Positions 35,352-46,944 of a DNA stretch of 64,000 bases are shown piece after piece. This DNA comes from Plazaster borealis. Its lineage: Eukaryota > Echinodermata > Asteroidea > Forcipulatida > Labidiasteridae. The notes beneath the pieces were generated by a model, which was not told the DNA's origin, did not search any database, and saw only the letters and a program-made list of their open reading frames with translations. A program made the translations under genes and the position numbers. The stretch spans positions 20,640,488-20,704,487 of the forward strand of contig CM037474.1 of NCBI GenBank assembly GCA_021014325.1, in the 5' to 3' direction. Numbering within the stretch: the stretch's first letter is position 1; every line of letters begins with the position of its first letter.

Positions 35352-35718
35352 ATAGGTCACGTTTGGTAATGACTCAAAACAAATATTAGCATAACAACTT
35401 ACTTGGTAACAAGCAACGGGGAGCTGTTGATAGTATAAAAACATTGTAGGAAACGACTCCCTCTGAAGTAACGTAGTTTTTGAGAAAGAGGTAATTTCTA
35501 ACTAAAATAATAAAAACTTCTTGCAAGAAGTTTTTATTCCTATCTGAAAGCACACAAATTTGTACAACAAGGGTGTTTTTTCTTTCATCATTTTCTTGCA
35601 ACTTCGATGACCAATTGAGACCAAATTTTCACAGGCTTGTTATTTTATACATATTTTGGGATACACCAAGTGAGAACACTGGTCTTTGACAATTTCCAAA
35701 CGTGTCCAGTGCCTTTAA
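35352..35718 (+). mobile_element. TTAA-type MITE, subfamily A, copy with decayed left end
   Basis: The left terminus is reduced to TAGGTCACGTTTGGTAATG; the right end is GTCCAGTGCCTTTAA. The centre is a perfect 30-bp palindrome at 35509-35538. It is nearly identical to the copy at 61953. Confidence 0.85.
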
Positions 35719-38683
35719 ACAATAATTGGTTGAAAAACAACAACAATTGTTAACGTTCTTCTCTCAAACGAAATGTTTCCAATCGTCCTTATAAATAAAA
35801 AGAAAAGCTGGGACGCAAGACCGACATTACGCCGGTTATTAAAAACATAACGTGGGCGTTTATTTTAATTCTTCAGTTTTAAAATGTCGATTGAAATCCA
35901 GCTGGCATGGAATAACGCACTCGATATATTAACCACGTTTATGAACTTCCATAGAATCCCTGACAAAACAGCCATGTTACTCAAAAACATGACGCACCTT
36001 ATTTTATATTCACCAGGTGGCCATGGATTGTGCTTTTATTGAAAACTAGGAAGATTAGAATGAATTAAATCTTCCCAAAACACATGATGTATTCTCCCTG
36101 GATATATTCTGGCTGTTCGGAATGGCACTAACACATAGAGTTAAACTATTAATTTGAAGGAACAGAAAACCTTCAGAAAACAACCTTCGCAAAAGAAAAA
36201 CACATTTCCGTACCGCCAGGATTTTAATTAAAATGCAGATTATGTTGATCGATTGTGGCTGGGAGCTGAGACTGATTTGATTTATTCCATTGTTTGTTAA
36301 AGGCCCTAGCTTTATAAAAATATCAGCAATACATAAGGATACCGTAGGTGAGTTCATCAACTAAACATTAGAATAGCCCATGTATACCTTATCTCCTTTG
36401 CTGCCATTATATGGTTTCTTTTTCACACATAATCACCATCAGATTTGAAAAAAAAAACTATTGAAATAGAAGCCGCTGAGCAGATTGCCGTTCGGTCAGT
36501 ATCAACACGCCGTGGCATTATGTTTTCAAACTAAATAAAACAAAATACACCCACGTGAGTTTCCATTCACAAAAAGAGAAAGTGCACTAACAAGACAGGA
36601 AGTGAACTTCTCGGGTAACTGCCCTTTCTTTTAGAATGTGAGTTATAGATATCAACACAGTTCCGTTTTCTTTGATATTAAAAAAATCTAACACCTTCAA
36701 AATGGGACTTTTAAGGTCATTTGTTATGGTGTTTTTTTACCTATAATTTACAATGCAATATTCAGTATCGTTGCATTGATAATGCGGTTTTTCGTTCTAA
36801 AGAACAATTTGGCTCGATTTCACAATGAGTTTATATACTGATCTTCCTAGGGTTTTTTTTCTTCTTCTTTTTTCTTTTTTAATCGTCGTTCGTTTTAATT
36901 GCGTATAACATTCTGGGTAGCAATTAAGATTGATTTTTTGGCAAACTCAACATCAGCTATATAGCAAGTTTTAGGGGGATATTTTGAGCGAAAAGAGACA
37001 ATGGTGATTACATTTTTATTTATTTATTTAAAGTTCCCTGTAAAGAAAATGTTTTAAATATTACTTGTTTTAAATATATAAATTAGATGATAGTTTGATT
37101 TTTTAAGTTAATAACGTTTCATTTGATGGAACATTTCCGGAAGGAAAACAGTATACGAATTTCTTTTAGCTATCGAACCGAAATTTGACTGGGTTAATTT
37201 GAAAGCTCGCTGCTTGTTAAAGTCATGCTCGTACAAATCATTCGCAGAAATATTTCGGTCTAAAATAATGTCGAGAAAACAAAATGTAAAGACCCTTAAA
37301 TTGCCTTTATTTGCCGCAATCGAACTAAGAATAACATATTAGTGTTATAAAACAAAAACAGAAACTGTTTCTGGTTGATTTCACTTAGATGTTACCACCG
37401 AATTCGGGTGAATTTCCGCAGGTTGATGCTGACTGAAAACTATAAGTTCCCTTTAAAATGAAACCGCGCCATTAAATTTTACTTCGATAAGAAGAGAGGG
37501 GGGTATGATGCAGAATTAACTTTGCTCAAACGTGTGAGACACCTGAGCATGCTGCCAAGTGACAATAATTTTTCCAATGGAACATTCAAGATATTTGTCT
37601 AAAAAACAAAACACCATTTCACCGTATCGTGTGGTACTCAAATGTAGGCCTATTTTTTAAATCTCTGAAACAAACATGTGTTTTTTATTTTTAAATAGCA
37701 GTCAAACCATTATTATAAACTCATGACAAAATGACGGTATTTCCGACATACAGACAAAGGCCCTATTCCAAGACAAATTTCCGAAATTTTCTGAAATAAA
37801 TCAGATGTCTAGAGCTTGTAAAATAAATTACCAATGGAATTAGTCTACGGCTATCTGCTTTCAGTAGCACAAAATCAATGTTGATTTAGCAGAAGGCACA
37901 AAATCCGCAATTTTATTTTGATGTATTCGAACAAAAGTATGAGTCGTGCTTTCAACGTGGATGCATGCGTCAATCCTGAAACACGAGTGAATATATAGTT
38001 GCACTATTGTTCGGAAATAGCCCCTTTCCATTCAAATGTATTTAAATTGACGTATGTTGTATAGTAGAAGCGTATAAAATGTTTCACCGTACGTCATTTT
38101 GACAACTGTTATTGTTATTATTATTATTTCATTAGCTGAGACTTTCGTAGATTCATTGTTATAAAAAATTCGCAGACAGGACGTTGATCTCTACAAGCTC
38201 TATAACCGTTAAAACAGATTGTATACTCTTTACGTTTTAGAAATAACCTCATAATTCATAGACTATATATTATGTTTATTACTGTCAAGAAACATATGGT
38301 GAAAAGACTTACGAAAACAAGCACATGTTTTGGAGAAAGCAATGTCACTATAACCTAATGCTAAATTGAATTACCTGATCAGAAGAATATTTCTAGAATG
38401 GATTGTAATATAATTGTATCAAACTAATGAGATATAATGGAAATATCAGGACGAGTGTCAACGTTGCGTACTTCATACCATACACACACAGAAAAAAAGA
38501 TACACAGGCTGCGTAACATTTTACATAACTGCAATGTGCCATGCGTAAATTCTGTAAATCTTTCATGGTCGATGTACAAAATTTAACTCGGTTACAACAG
38601 TTGTGTAAAAGTATAACATTACAAAGGAGTTTTGTATTAAGTTTGGTCATGTTTTACTTAAAATCTTGTAATATTTTAAAACC
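35719..38683. other. Intergenic or intronic, no gene seen
   Basis: About 3 kb of AT-rich DNA with T-rich runs at 36849-36882. No repeat copies of the listed families and no coding exon are evident. Confidence 0.45.
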
Positions 38684-38762
38684 TTTTTTACACATTCATT
38701 TTTTACCATTCATTTTTTACACATTCATTTTTTACACATTCATTTTTTACCATTCATTTTGA
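38684..38762 (+). repeat. 14-15-bp tandem repeat, five units
   Basis: Units are TTTTTTACACATTCA or TTTTTTACCATTCA. The frame 38541-38762 ends in this array. Confidence 0.85.
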
Positions 38763-39384
38763 GAGTGTAGGTAAGCTTCCGATTACAATTTTGTTCTAAC
38801 ATTTTCTTATATAGTACTAAGGCTATGAAAAACAACTTCAACTTTCACCGGTTATTACAAAACACAAGAGCCTCTCGTCTGCTCACAAGGGTAATCCTAA
38901 GTCTTTTTAAATTAATGAAGTTTCGTACGGGTGACAACTTTCGAACAACTCTTAGACGAGTGATGTGAATAACCTACAAATAGCTGAGCTCCATCCCTAG
39001 AGTGTTCTGTCTCGTCCTCGACAACTTTGACTCATCGTCAGAGCTTGAGTTTGTATGAGTTATTGTCAACACATTTGGTAATTACGAGCAGAAAAAATAG
39101 TGTTTTAAACATCTTATACATTGTGGGTAACGTTTGTGATGGTGTCATTTATCATGTTACTCTGTCTACTGTCGAGGGAGTGAGAACGATGTCTTAAGTT
39201 TAATTACGGTGATCGTTTCTGAATAGTCTGTTTGCTTTCAAATTTAAATTAAACATGGATGTTCATCATCGGTTATATAGTACGGTAGTATAGGTGATGG
39301 GATTTCGCCTTTGATGATGCAAGCATGGAATTTTGCAACCAGTCAGAGTATGTTATGAGAAAGATGTTTGGCTATTTGGCTATT

Positions 39385-39502
39385 GCAGATTTGTCCTTTA
39401 ACAAAATATAGGTAGAAAAAACAAGCAATGGCAGCCAATTTGACAATTTTTCTAAATTGCTTGTTATTGTAACTATATTGTTTGTTTAAAGGACAAATCT
39501 GC
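39385..39502. mobile_element. Inverted-repeat element with 17-bp perfect arms
   Basis: GCAGATTTGTCCTTTAA (39385-39401) is complementary to 39486-39502. The spacer is 84 bases. It may be a small MITE; no second copy is seen. Confidence 0.5.
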
Positions 39503-39539
39503 CTTGGCCCTATTGTACAAATATTGGATTTATGTGAGT

Positions 39540-39634
39540 GCATTGTCGCAGAATAATCATGAGGTGAAATCTGGACTATTCCATTTTACGAGGCGAAGGC
39601 GATTTTACCTCGTGATTATATTCTGCGACATTGC
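39540..39634. repeat. Imperfect palindrome around the word TGTCGCAGAAT
   Basis: CATTGTCGCAGAATAATCAT at the left pairs with ATGATTATATTCTGCGACA-like sequence at the right (39607-39632), and GAGGTGAAAT pairs with ATTTTACCTC. Confidence 0.5.
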
Positions 39635-40837
39635 GCGAACGAAATGCATTGAATATTTGTTTGATATAATTCACAAATACATGACATAATACAGAGTCTT
39701 GTCATTTGAAATGTTGTTCACAATAAACACAAAATAGACACGGAAACTCGTCCATCCCACACTCTGAAAATTCCTAAAAACAACAACTTCTAAACAACGT
39801 AAACGACTCCATGTATAGACACCAACCTTGTCCGCTGTGACACGGCCTTGCCTCGTCTGACAAACAGGCGGGGAAAGATTATTTTGGAAACGATGCTGCG
39901 AATCGTCCGAAGTATCCTATACTATAGGACTCCTATAATAAATTTGTGGGGCTTCGCAATGTATATAGCAAAATAGAGGATAACACCTGACGCGTGTTCC
40001 ATCAATCAAATGACAAGGATTTGTGTGTGCAGTATATAAAGCCAAATATATTGTCATGAATTACTCAGTCCGTGCGCTAAATTCCATACTTGTATCATTA
40101 AATTTTCTGTCAATGTAAAGTATATTGGTACGTGAGCGTAGGCACAAAACTTGACCCCTCGCGGAACGGAAAAGTTTTATAAAATGTCCCTAGTACATGA
40201 TTACGCTTTTTAACATTAAAGGCAGTATGGATGGGAATCAAATAGTATGTCAACGGCCGTTTAAAACCTTGCTAGGTCGTGGCCGATCATCGCCTTCGAC
40301 TTGGTCCTTTATCGCAAGGCTCACGACCCTGCCAGGTCTTTAAACTGCCGTTTAGGACCTCATCACCATTCTTTTATTCCCTCAATAATGACTCTGCGGT
40401 TTTACAACAGAAGTAGAATCACTGAAAGGGTTGACAAGTTCCTAGTTACTCATGTGTACTTTGTTGAATATTAATGCGTCCACGGCAATGAATGTCTCGT
40501 TATTTATTGCGCGAAATGGGTTTTGCTGTAGACTAATGAACATGTAGAGCGTCCTTACTCGTTTTAGTGAGGATGTTGTCAACTGTTTCTAAAAATAAGG
40601 AAATAGTTCCTTTTTAGAACAAAATAACGCTGAAAGAAACTGTTGTTTATTTGCGGCACTTTGTTTATACGCAGAATAAAGCTTTATCGTATACTCACAC
40701 GCTTCTTTCTATGCACAGAGAAATAATAACCGAAATGCCATGTGATCAAGGTGTGTGGCTGATTTTTCGTCAGAAGAAATCCCAAAAAAGATCGTCAAGC
40801 AGCTTTATTTAAAACCCTGGCTGGTACGTCACACCAC
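39635..40837. other. Intergenic or intronic, no gene seen
   Basis: A partly inverted stretch at 40255-40360 (TTTAAAACCTTGCTAGGTCG with CCTGCCAGGTCTTTAAAC) may be an old hairpin. Nothing else is supported. Confidence 0.4.
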
Positions 40838-40851
40838 GTGCTTTGAATATT

Positions 40852-41080
40852 TTGAATATTGAGAAGCGTTACGGTAACGCTTCTCAGAGTGTGTATTCCA
40901 ATGCAGATTATTCTTCCTGCGTGGACATAACCGCCCAGATTTTCGGCAATGTCTCAAAAACGCTACCACCTTTTGAAATGAAATTTTCACAGGTTAGTTT
41001 TATGGTATATATCTACAACTATATATAAGATTGAAACAAACAATAGGCTTCAATTACCAAACGTGTACGATGTCTTTAAT
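40852..41080 (+). mobile_element. TTAA-type MITE, subfamily B, right half
   Basis: It starts at the central palindrome TGAGAAGCGTTAC / GTAACGCTTCTCA (40860-40886) and runs through AACCGCCCAGATTTTCGGCA to CGTGTACGATGTCTTTAA. The left half is absent. Confidence 0.75.
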
Positions 41081-42069
41081 GGTCTTGCACTTATCGATTA
41101 AGGAAATACCAAACATAGGATATTTTGAAGACCAGTTTTATAATTATTACCATCAACCAAAATGACCTCTCGTCGGATTACTGAATTTTGGACACCTTAT
41201 TTGTAGGATACGAGATTTTAAAAGAAATATCCGACAAGGAGATCACGAAGGTGTACGTTATGTGTTCTGTTCTAAGCCTATCCGAAGAGCAAGTTTCATC
41301 ATGAATATACAATTTGTATGCATGGTGGCACCGCCGTACAGCCAAGGGGCATTTTTTCCCAAAGATTTAACGACGAAGATGCAGGGAATATGGCGGGTAC
41401 TAACATGAAGAATTGGCGGCTATCATAAAAGAAGCACTCAAAATTGATTGAGTGCTTACCTCAAGGGAATGAAGTATAGGAGGAGCGGATGGGGAGGTGG
41501 TGGGTAGGGAGTGTGGAGGGGGTAACACCACAAAATCGTCACCAGACGGTCTCCACTCGGCTACACACTCTCGTTCGGAAAGTTCATAACCGGTGTTGCC
41601 CGTACAAAAGTAAAATGGCTTAGAGTTGTTTGGGGCACTAGGAATTGGCGGGAAATTAATGAGAAATCTCGGTGAGAAAATCAGGCCAGTGGTGGGATTC
41701 GTGCAGTGTAGACCACGTCGCCTCGGGGATATCAATACCATTTCATTAGATGGTTGTGGTCGTACTGACATAAGTCATCACATGGTAAAAGGACCGTGAG
41801 TAGTGGTTTGGGTTGACGTGCAAACAATATGAGCCTTCGGGTGGCCGGTTAAAGACCATCTTCTATTTAAATGGACTGTACTGTTGCACTTTATATCAAA
41901 GGTACGGTTACGTACAAAGACAGCATTGTTTTTTAATGTTAAAAATATAATTTCCTTCAGCCTTGGTTTGGATAAATTTGTTTAATGCAAAAGAAGGAAG
42001 ATCATATATCTGCAATTAGGTCCAACAATTTCCAGCCCTCCCTCCACCCATCACGAAAAACCCACATAC
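41081..42069. other. Intergenic or intronic, no gene accepted
   Basis: A 123-codon minus-strand frame (41400-41771) lies here; see rejected items. Otherwise there are no features. Confidence 0.4.
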
Positions 42070-42507
42070 AAATAAATACACAAGTCGAAGAACATGATAC
42101 ATTTAGTAATCGTCTTCGATAAAGATTATTATTATTATAGGTTAAAAAAAACCCTTTACACTGATGTAAATACTGTATACTCAGTGCTTTCCGATTCCGG
42201 ATGGGAAAAGCACAGGCGACACGGTGGGATTCGAACCCACGACCCTGCATTCTGGAGCAAATAACAAATAAATACAAATAAATACACAAGTCGAAGAACA
42301 TGATACATTTAGTAATCGCCTTCGATAAAGATTATTATTATTATAGGTTAAAAAAAAACCTTTACACTGATGTAAATACTGTATACTCAGTGCTTTCCGA
42401 TTCCGGATGAGAAAAGCACAGGCGACACGGTGGGATTCGAACCCACGACCCTGCATTCTGGAGCAGATAACAGACGAACCACTGAGCATGCGCGGTGACC
42501 AGAGACC
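42070..42507 (-). repeat. SINE family 1 in a direct tandem duplication (unit about 203 bp)
   Basis: Two near-identical units start at about 42070 and 42273. On the minus strand each carries a tRNA-like B box in GTGGGTTCGAATCCCACC, then GAAAGCACTGAGTATACAG and a poly-T/(AAT) tail. Only the right unit keeps the 5' head (CATGCTCAGTGGTTCGTC), so the left one was cut by the duplication. Confidence 0.8.
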
Positions 42508-42568
42508 AGTTCGAATCATGTATCGTGAGCAGAGGTTACCGCAAAAAAGTAATTAATAATAACAAATA

Positions 42569-42737
42569 GGGAGACCGCCAAAATAGGGCTAGTTAGCTCA
42601 GTTGGTAGAGCGCCAGCACGTTAAACCGGAGGTCGTTGGTTCAAATGCGGCCCTAGTCGTGTTTTCTTTGTTCAACCCCAAATTATTTCAAATTTACCCA
42701 GTCAGTTTTCCCTTGTGGTTTATTACTTAGTATTTAT
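42569..42737 (+). repeat. tRNA-derived SINE, family 3, copy 2
   Basis: A GGGAGACC leader, then TTAGCTCAGTTGGTAGAGCG (A box), GGTTCAAATGC (decayed B box) and the tail CCCTTGTGGTTTATTACTT. It matches 3866-4022 in reverse. The anticodon stem does not pair well, so it is not a working tRNA gene. Confidence 0.8.
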
Positions 42738-44551
42738 AATAACAAAGAAATAAAAATAGTTAAACAATCGACAAGGTTGACACGAGGGGATGTTTTAGGA
42801 TCTAGATTTGTCCAACGAGTAGAATCATAAAGGTTTTCGTGAAAAAATAAAAAAAGACCACGTTAGAATTCATGTTGATAATCACCATCCTTAACGAGAA
42901 ATCGTGCACTACGTTATGAAGCGATCTACTTCTTCGCATCTTAAGTTGCAAGACACATCTCATTGGAGCAGATTTCATCGTTGTCGTCAACCTAATCCAA
43001 CGTCCTGAGGCACATAGAGATGCACACCAACGAAGAAAAAAACCCCAACCCCGGTACCTTACCATCGGATTTCAAATCAAGAAAACCAAAGTATCCCTAA
43101 TCCCAATAAACCAAAGCGTCAAAAAACAAACAAGCAAACAAAACCAAAAACAGCAACAACATGGAAAGGCCTTGGTATACATCTGGTAGTGTACACTAAT
43201 GCCATCTTGTGAATTTGATGTATTATGCCTGCTCAAGACTACGGAGTTTATTTCTTCAGAAAGTGTGACACGTCTGGCACATCTATGGTGACAGTTTTTT
43301 TGTTTTTTTTTACTTTTGTCTTGACGCAGACAATTTTAAATGTACATATTATGTCCGAAGATTTAAAATAAAAATAAATAAAATATATAATATCTATCAG
43401 CGTTAATTACAACACAACGAACACTAAAACGACTAGAAAGGCGGAAACTCCACGACAATCAGTTGAAATTATCATACGTACTAACCGAATGTATTACAAA
43501 ATACACACACAACGAAACGGATAAAGTAGATTCGTGACTTTACCTCATTTATCAATTAATCGTTACTCCAATAAGAGGCACCAACGTGCAAAGTTACCAC
43601 CGCTGTGCTGTGCTATCTTAGGACGATAGCAAAAGCTTCCCATAGCTGACACCACGGTCACGACAACAGCTCATAGCGTTCACATCAGTAGAGTCCGTAG
43701 TTTGGCATTTTCATTCCTGTGTGTAGGCACTATCACTTTGGTGAATGGACACCTAGGATTGTCTGTCTTCGAGATTTCATCTCTCTCTGTCTGCCTCCAC
43801 GGCTCACCGCATCTTCCTCAGTTTGTTGACAGCTGATTATTTCCTAGAAGATCAAAAAACAATCCACCATTTTTTAAAGTACTACCGTGTGACCACCTCA
43901 TATGTTTTGCCTCCACTCTCGTTTTGACAATCCCCTGTCAAAGGAACCAAAGCACTGAGTGAGAATGAGACACGATGCTGCTGCTGCGTGTGTAATGACT
44001 ATATGCAATGTTGAAGTGGTCGTGTGCGCTCACTTTGGCGTAATCCGCATACTCAGCCAAGCTGCCCATTCGCGAATGGGACCGCTGGAATGAATGTAGA
44101 TGACAGCTGACGGAGATGATATGTTTTCCTCATAATGCGGATAATTGGAGGACACTGTGAGACAATTATACGGTTTTAATGTTTGTAGGTCAGCTTATAG
44201 TCATTATATTAATTTAGCTGTCGCTGGAGGAATGCTGGTGTAATTATACAACAGACATTCACAGACACTGAAAAAAAGCCATAGCTGAGAATAGTTCCTG
44301 TTTATATGATATCTCTTTTATCAAAGCTGTCTCCATATGAAATATAATAATGATTTTGATTTGTAAATGGAAGAGTATGATCTGGGTGACAGTGAATATA
44401 TCTGTAATTATGAAAATAGGGTTACGATTAGGAAAGTAGAATAATGATTTGGATGTAAACTTTGATTGTTTATATTGAAATAAAGCTTCTTTGTAACGAG
44501 GCTACGTAAGCCTTGATCCCAATATTATGGATATTTCGTCCTTACACTCAC
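42738..44551. other. Intergenic or intronic, no gene supported
   Basis: The block 43560-44180 is less AT-rich and non-repetitive and contains a perfect 16-bp palindrome CCCATTCGCGAATGGG (44065-44080). It could hold a non-coding exon or promoter, but the sequence does not prove it. Confidence 0.4.
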
Positions 44552-44762
44552 CTCTAAACCCGGGTCATAATTCACCCGGTCTTTGGTCCCAGAGGGCCTG
44601 ATCCATTTCTGGTCACTGTGAACAGGAATCTGTGCCAAAATGACCCAAAAATGGGTCAAACTGATGCAGAATCCGAGTTAAAATCCCCCCTTTATCCCAG
44701 AAATGGGTCAGGCCCCATGGGAACCGACCCCCAGGTCAATTCTGACTCGGGAGTTGTTAGAG
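44552..44762. mobile_element. GGGTCAG-rich inverted-repeat element, copy 2
   Basis: CTCTAAACCCGGGTCATAAT at the left and TCTGACTCGGGAGTTGTTAG at the right are inverted. The interior shares ATCCATTTCTGG, GGAATCTGTG and AAATGGGTCA with copies 1 and 3. Confidence 0.7.
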
Positions 44763-44876
44763 TGTTGTATGTATTAAAACAACATCTAATAAATCAATAC
44801 AGTTTCCTTCAATGTACGCTTCAAATACCTAAGATGCACAAACCTTATGGATAAGAAAAGCTGATAGATGTGACAT

Positions 44877-45266
44877 TAAAGGCAGTGGACACTAATGGTA
44901 ATTACTCAAAATATTTATTAGCATAAAACCTAACTTGGTAACAAGTATTGGGGAGAGGTTGATAGTATAAAACATTGTGAGAAACGGCTCCCTCTGAAGT
45001 GGAGTAGTTTTCGAGAAAGAAGTAATTTTCCACGAATTTGATTTCGAGACCTCAAAATTAGATGAGGTCTCGAAATCAACTTGCATCTGAAAGCACAGAA
45101 CTCCGTGTGACAAGGTTGTTTTTTTCTTTCATTGTTATCTCGCAACCTCGATGACCAATTGAGCTCAAATTTTCACAGGCTTGTTATTTTATGCATATAT
45201 ATGTTGAGATACACCAAGTGAGAAGACTGGTCTTTGACAATTACCAATAGTGTCCACTGTCTTTAA
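44877..45266 (+). mobile_element. TTAA-type MITE, subfamily A, copy with a different palindromic centre
   Basis: The ends ATTAAAGGCAGTGGACACT and AGTGTCCACTGTCTTTAA are inverted. The flanks match the other A copies, but the centre is a hairpin with 17-bp arms (45038-45054 and 45063-45079) around GATTTCGAGACCTCA, unrelated to the AACTTCTTG core. Confidence 0.9.
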
Positions 45267-46191
45267 ATCAAGGGCAGATCAGCTTTACATCACAAAATGT
45301 CAACTTTTGAAATGTTTTACCAATAGTTCAAAATGATGGATTTATAATACCCACACTGGTGTCCGTAGTGTAAATACAATGCCTTCATTTAATATAATCA
45401 GACCTTGTTAGGACACTGTTATTTACAAAGTGAACACATTTAGCGGCTAACAAATTGACTTTGGTAAAGACGTAATGGACCATGATCGGGTTATACGAAC
45501 CGTGTTCTCGTATAAGGAGGAATGCAAACGGTATAAATTATTTTGAAAGGGTTTGAAATCAATTCGAATATCCGGACATTTCGGGCAAAACAAATCACCC
45601 GGGAAAAAGCTTTAGAAGCTAATCGAGTTTGCTTTCACGTTGGACTTACCTTTTCATTCCATTCACCCAAATACAAGTCTGTAATAGTATTTGTTGCTTA
45701 ATTAAAGTAATTAAAGTAGTTTTTAGGAAATAACAATCTGTGAGTGTTTATGTTACACGGAATACTTTCGGAGAAAATCTTGTGGAAAATACCATACCAG
45801 TGGAATCCATTTACCTTAGAAGGATTGTTTTTGATATGAATATGTGATGCACCCAATTTCAGAAATTCTGCTAAGAACGGAAAACTCGTGCTAAGCAGAA
45901 ACAGCTTACCAATCAATGTGCACTGGTCGTGACTGTTCCCCTGCCATATCTTGCTCAGCTAATGCTCAGCTAAATTTTTCCTGAAATCGTTATTTTCTGC
46001 TTAATGCTTCTCAAGGTTCGCCAAGTAGAAGTTTCTTTTTTTTCTTCTGGGTTGTAAACCATTTACAGTGAATCGAACCAAAGCAAATCGATAAACCATT
46101 TTTGATTTCTGCTCTCACAAAATGGCGGTAAGGAATTGTAACCGTTTTAGGGAGTAATGTCATTCTGTCTGTCAATAATTGACCAGTTGTA
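45267..46191. other. Intergenic or intronic, no gene seen
   Basis: The stretch 45848-46020 has GCTAAGCAGAAAC and CTCAGCTAAT words like the GGGCCC-ended hairpin family and may be a diverged member. No exon is supported. Confidence 0.4.
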
Positions 46192-46440
46192 TATAAATAA
46201 TAAAACCGTTCTTATAAAGCGCATTACACACAGAGTCCCCATGCGCTGTACAAAGTCAATTGAAAACAAACACAAGGATAATCAGAATTTAACAAATGAG
46301 TTTTTAGAAGGCTCTTAAATTGATCCAGAGTTGGTGCGTCTTTGATGTTTTTGTGGGGTTTGTTCCAAAGAGTGGGAAAAAGCACAATGGCCGTATGACT
46401 TTGTCGATCCCGATGAACAGGCAAGTAGAGATTGTGATTG
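46192..46440 (-). mobile_element. 3' end of a CR1/L2-like LINE (RT C-terminal fragment)
   Basis: The minus strand encodes LWNKPHKNIKDAPTLDQFKS followed by LLKTHLL, the pattern at the C-terminus of non-LTR retrotransposon polymerases (W-N-P-I-L-F-K-LK-THLF). It is then followed by a GCGC-bearing 3' tail and AT-rich end. Only the last part of the ORF is left. Confidence 0.75.
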
Positions 46441-46541
46441 GGAGCGGAGTTTTCTTGGAGGCTTTTATTTGTGAATAAGTTCTTGCAATTAAATGAATTT
46501 CAGCAAAGATCACTTATTGCCGTTTTCGTACAACTAGACCT

Positions 46542-46944
46542 TTTAAAGGGTCTGTATATACGTTTGGTAATTACTTATAAAATTAATGGCAATATGAACT
46601 TACTTGGTAAGAAGTACAGCAGCTTCTGATAGTATAAAGCATTTTGGGAAACATTTCACTTTGAAGTAATGTGGTTATTGACAAAAAAGATATCACTTTT
46701 TATCCCAAAAATTTTGATCTGAGAAGCATTACTGCAGTAACGTTTTTCAGATTGTGTCTTCCAATTGCAGATTATTCTCCCTGCGTGGATATAACCGCTC
46801 CAGATTTTCGGCAATAATATCTCAAAAACGCTACCACCTTTTAAAATTAAATTTTCGCAGGTTAGTTTCATGGTATAAATCTCCAACTATAAAGGATTGA
46901 AACAAACAGTGGGTTCCAATTACCAAACGTATACAGACCCTTCA
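46542..46944 (+). mobile_element. TTAA-type MITE, subfamily B, complete copy
   Basis: It begins TTTTAAAGGGTCTGTATATA and ends TATACAGACCCTTCATG. Between them are AACTTACTTGGTAAGAAG, a central palindrome at 46718-46753 (15 of 18 positions paired) and GCTACCACCTTTTAAAAT. It sits just upstream of the LINE fragment. Confidence 0.9.

Noticed and set aside
41400..41771. 123-codon minus-strand frame with GYELSERECVAEW
   Set aside because: It looks mildly exon-like, but I find no matching exon or family and cannot fix splice sites. It stays a curiosity that RNA-seq could settle.
42588..42655. tRNA gene candidate on the plus strand
   Set aside because: A and B boxes are visible, but the anticodon stem does not pair well and the same sequence with leader and tail recurs at 3866-4022. 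It is a SINE head.
46224..46424. Small cellular gene on the minus strand
   Set aside because: The reading is the C-terminus of a LINE polymerase with its 3' tail, so it is a transposon remnant.
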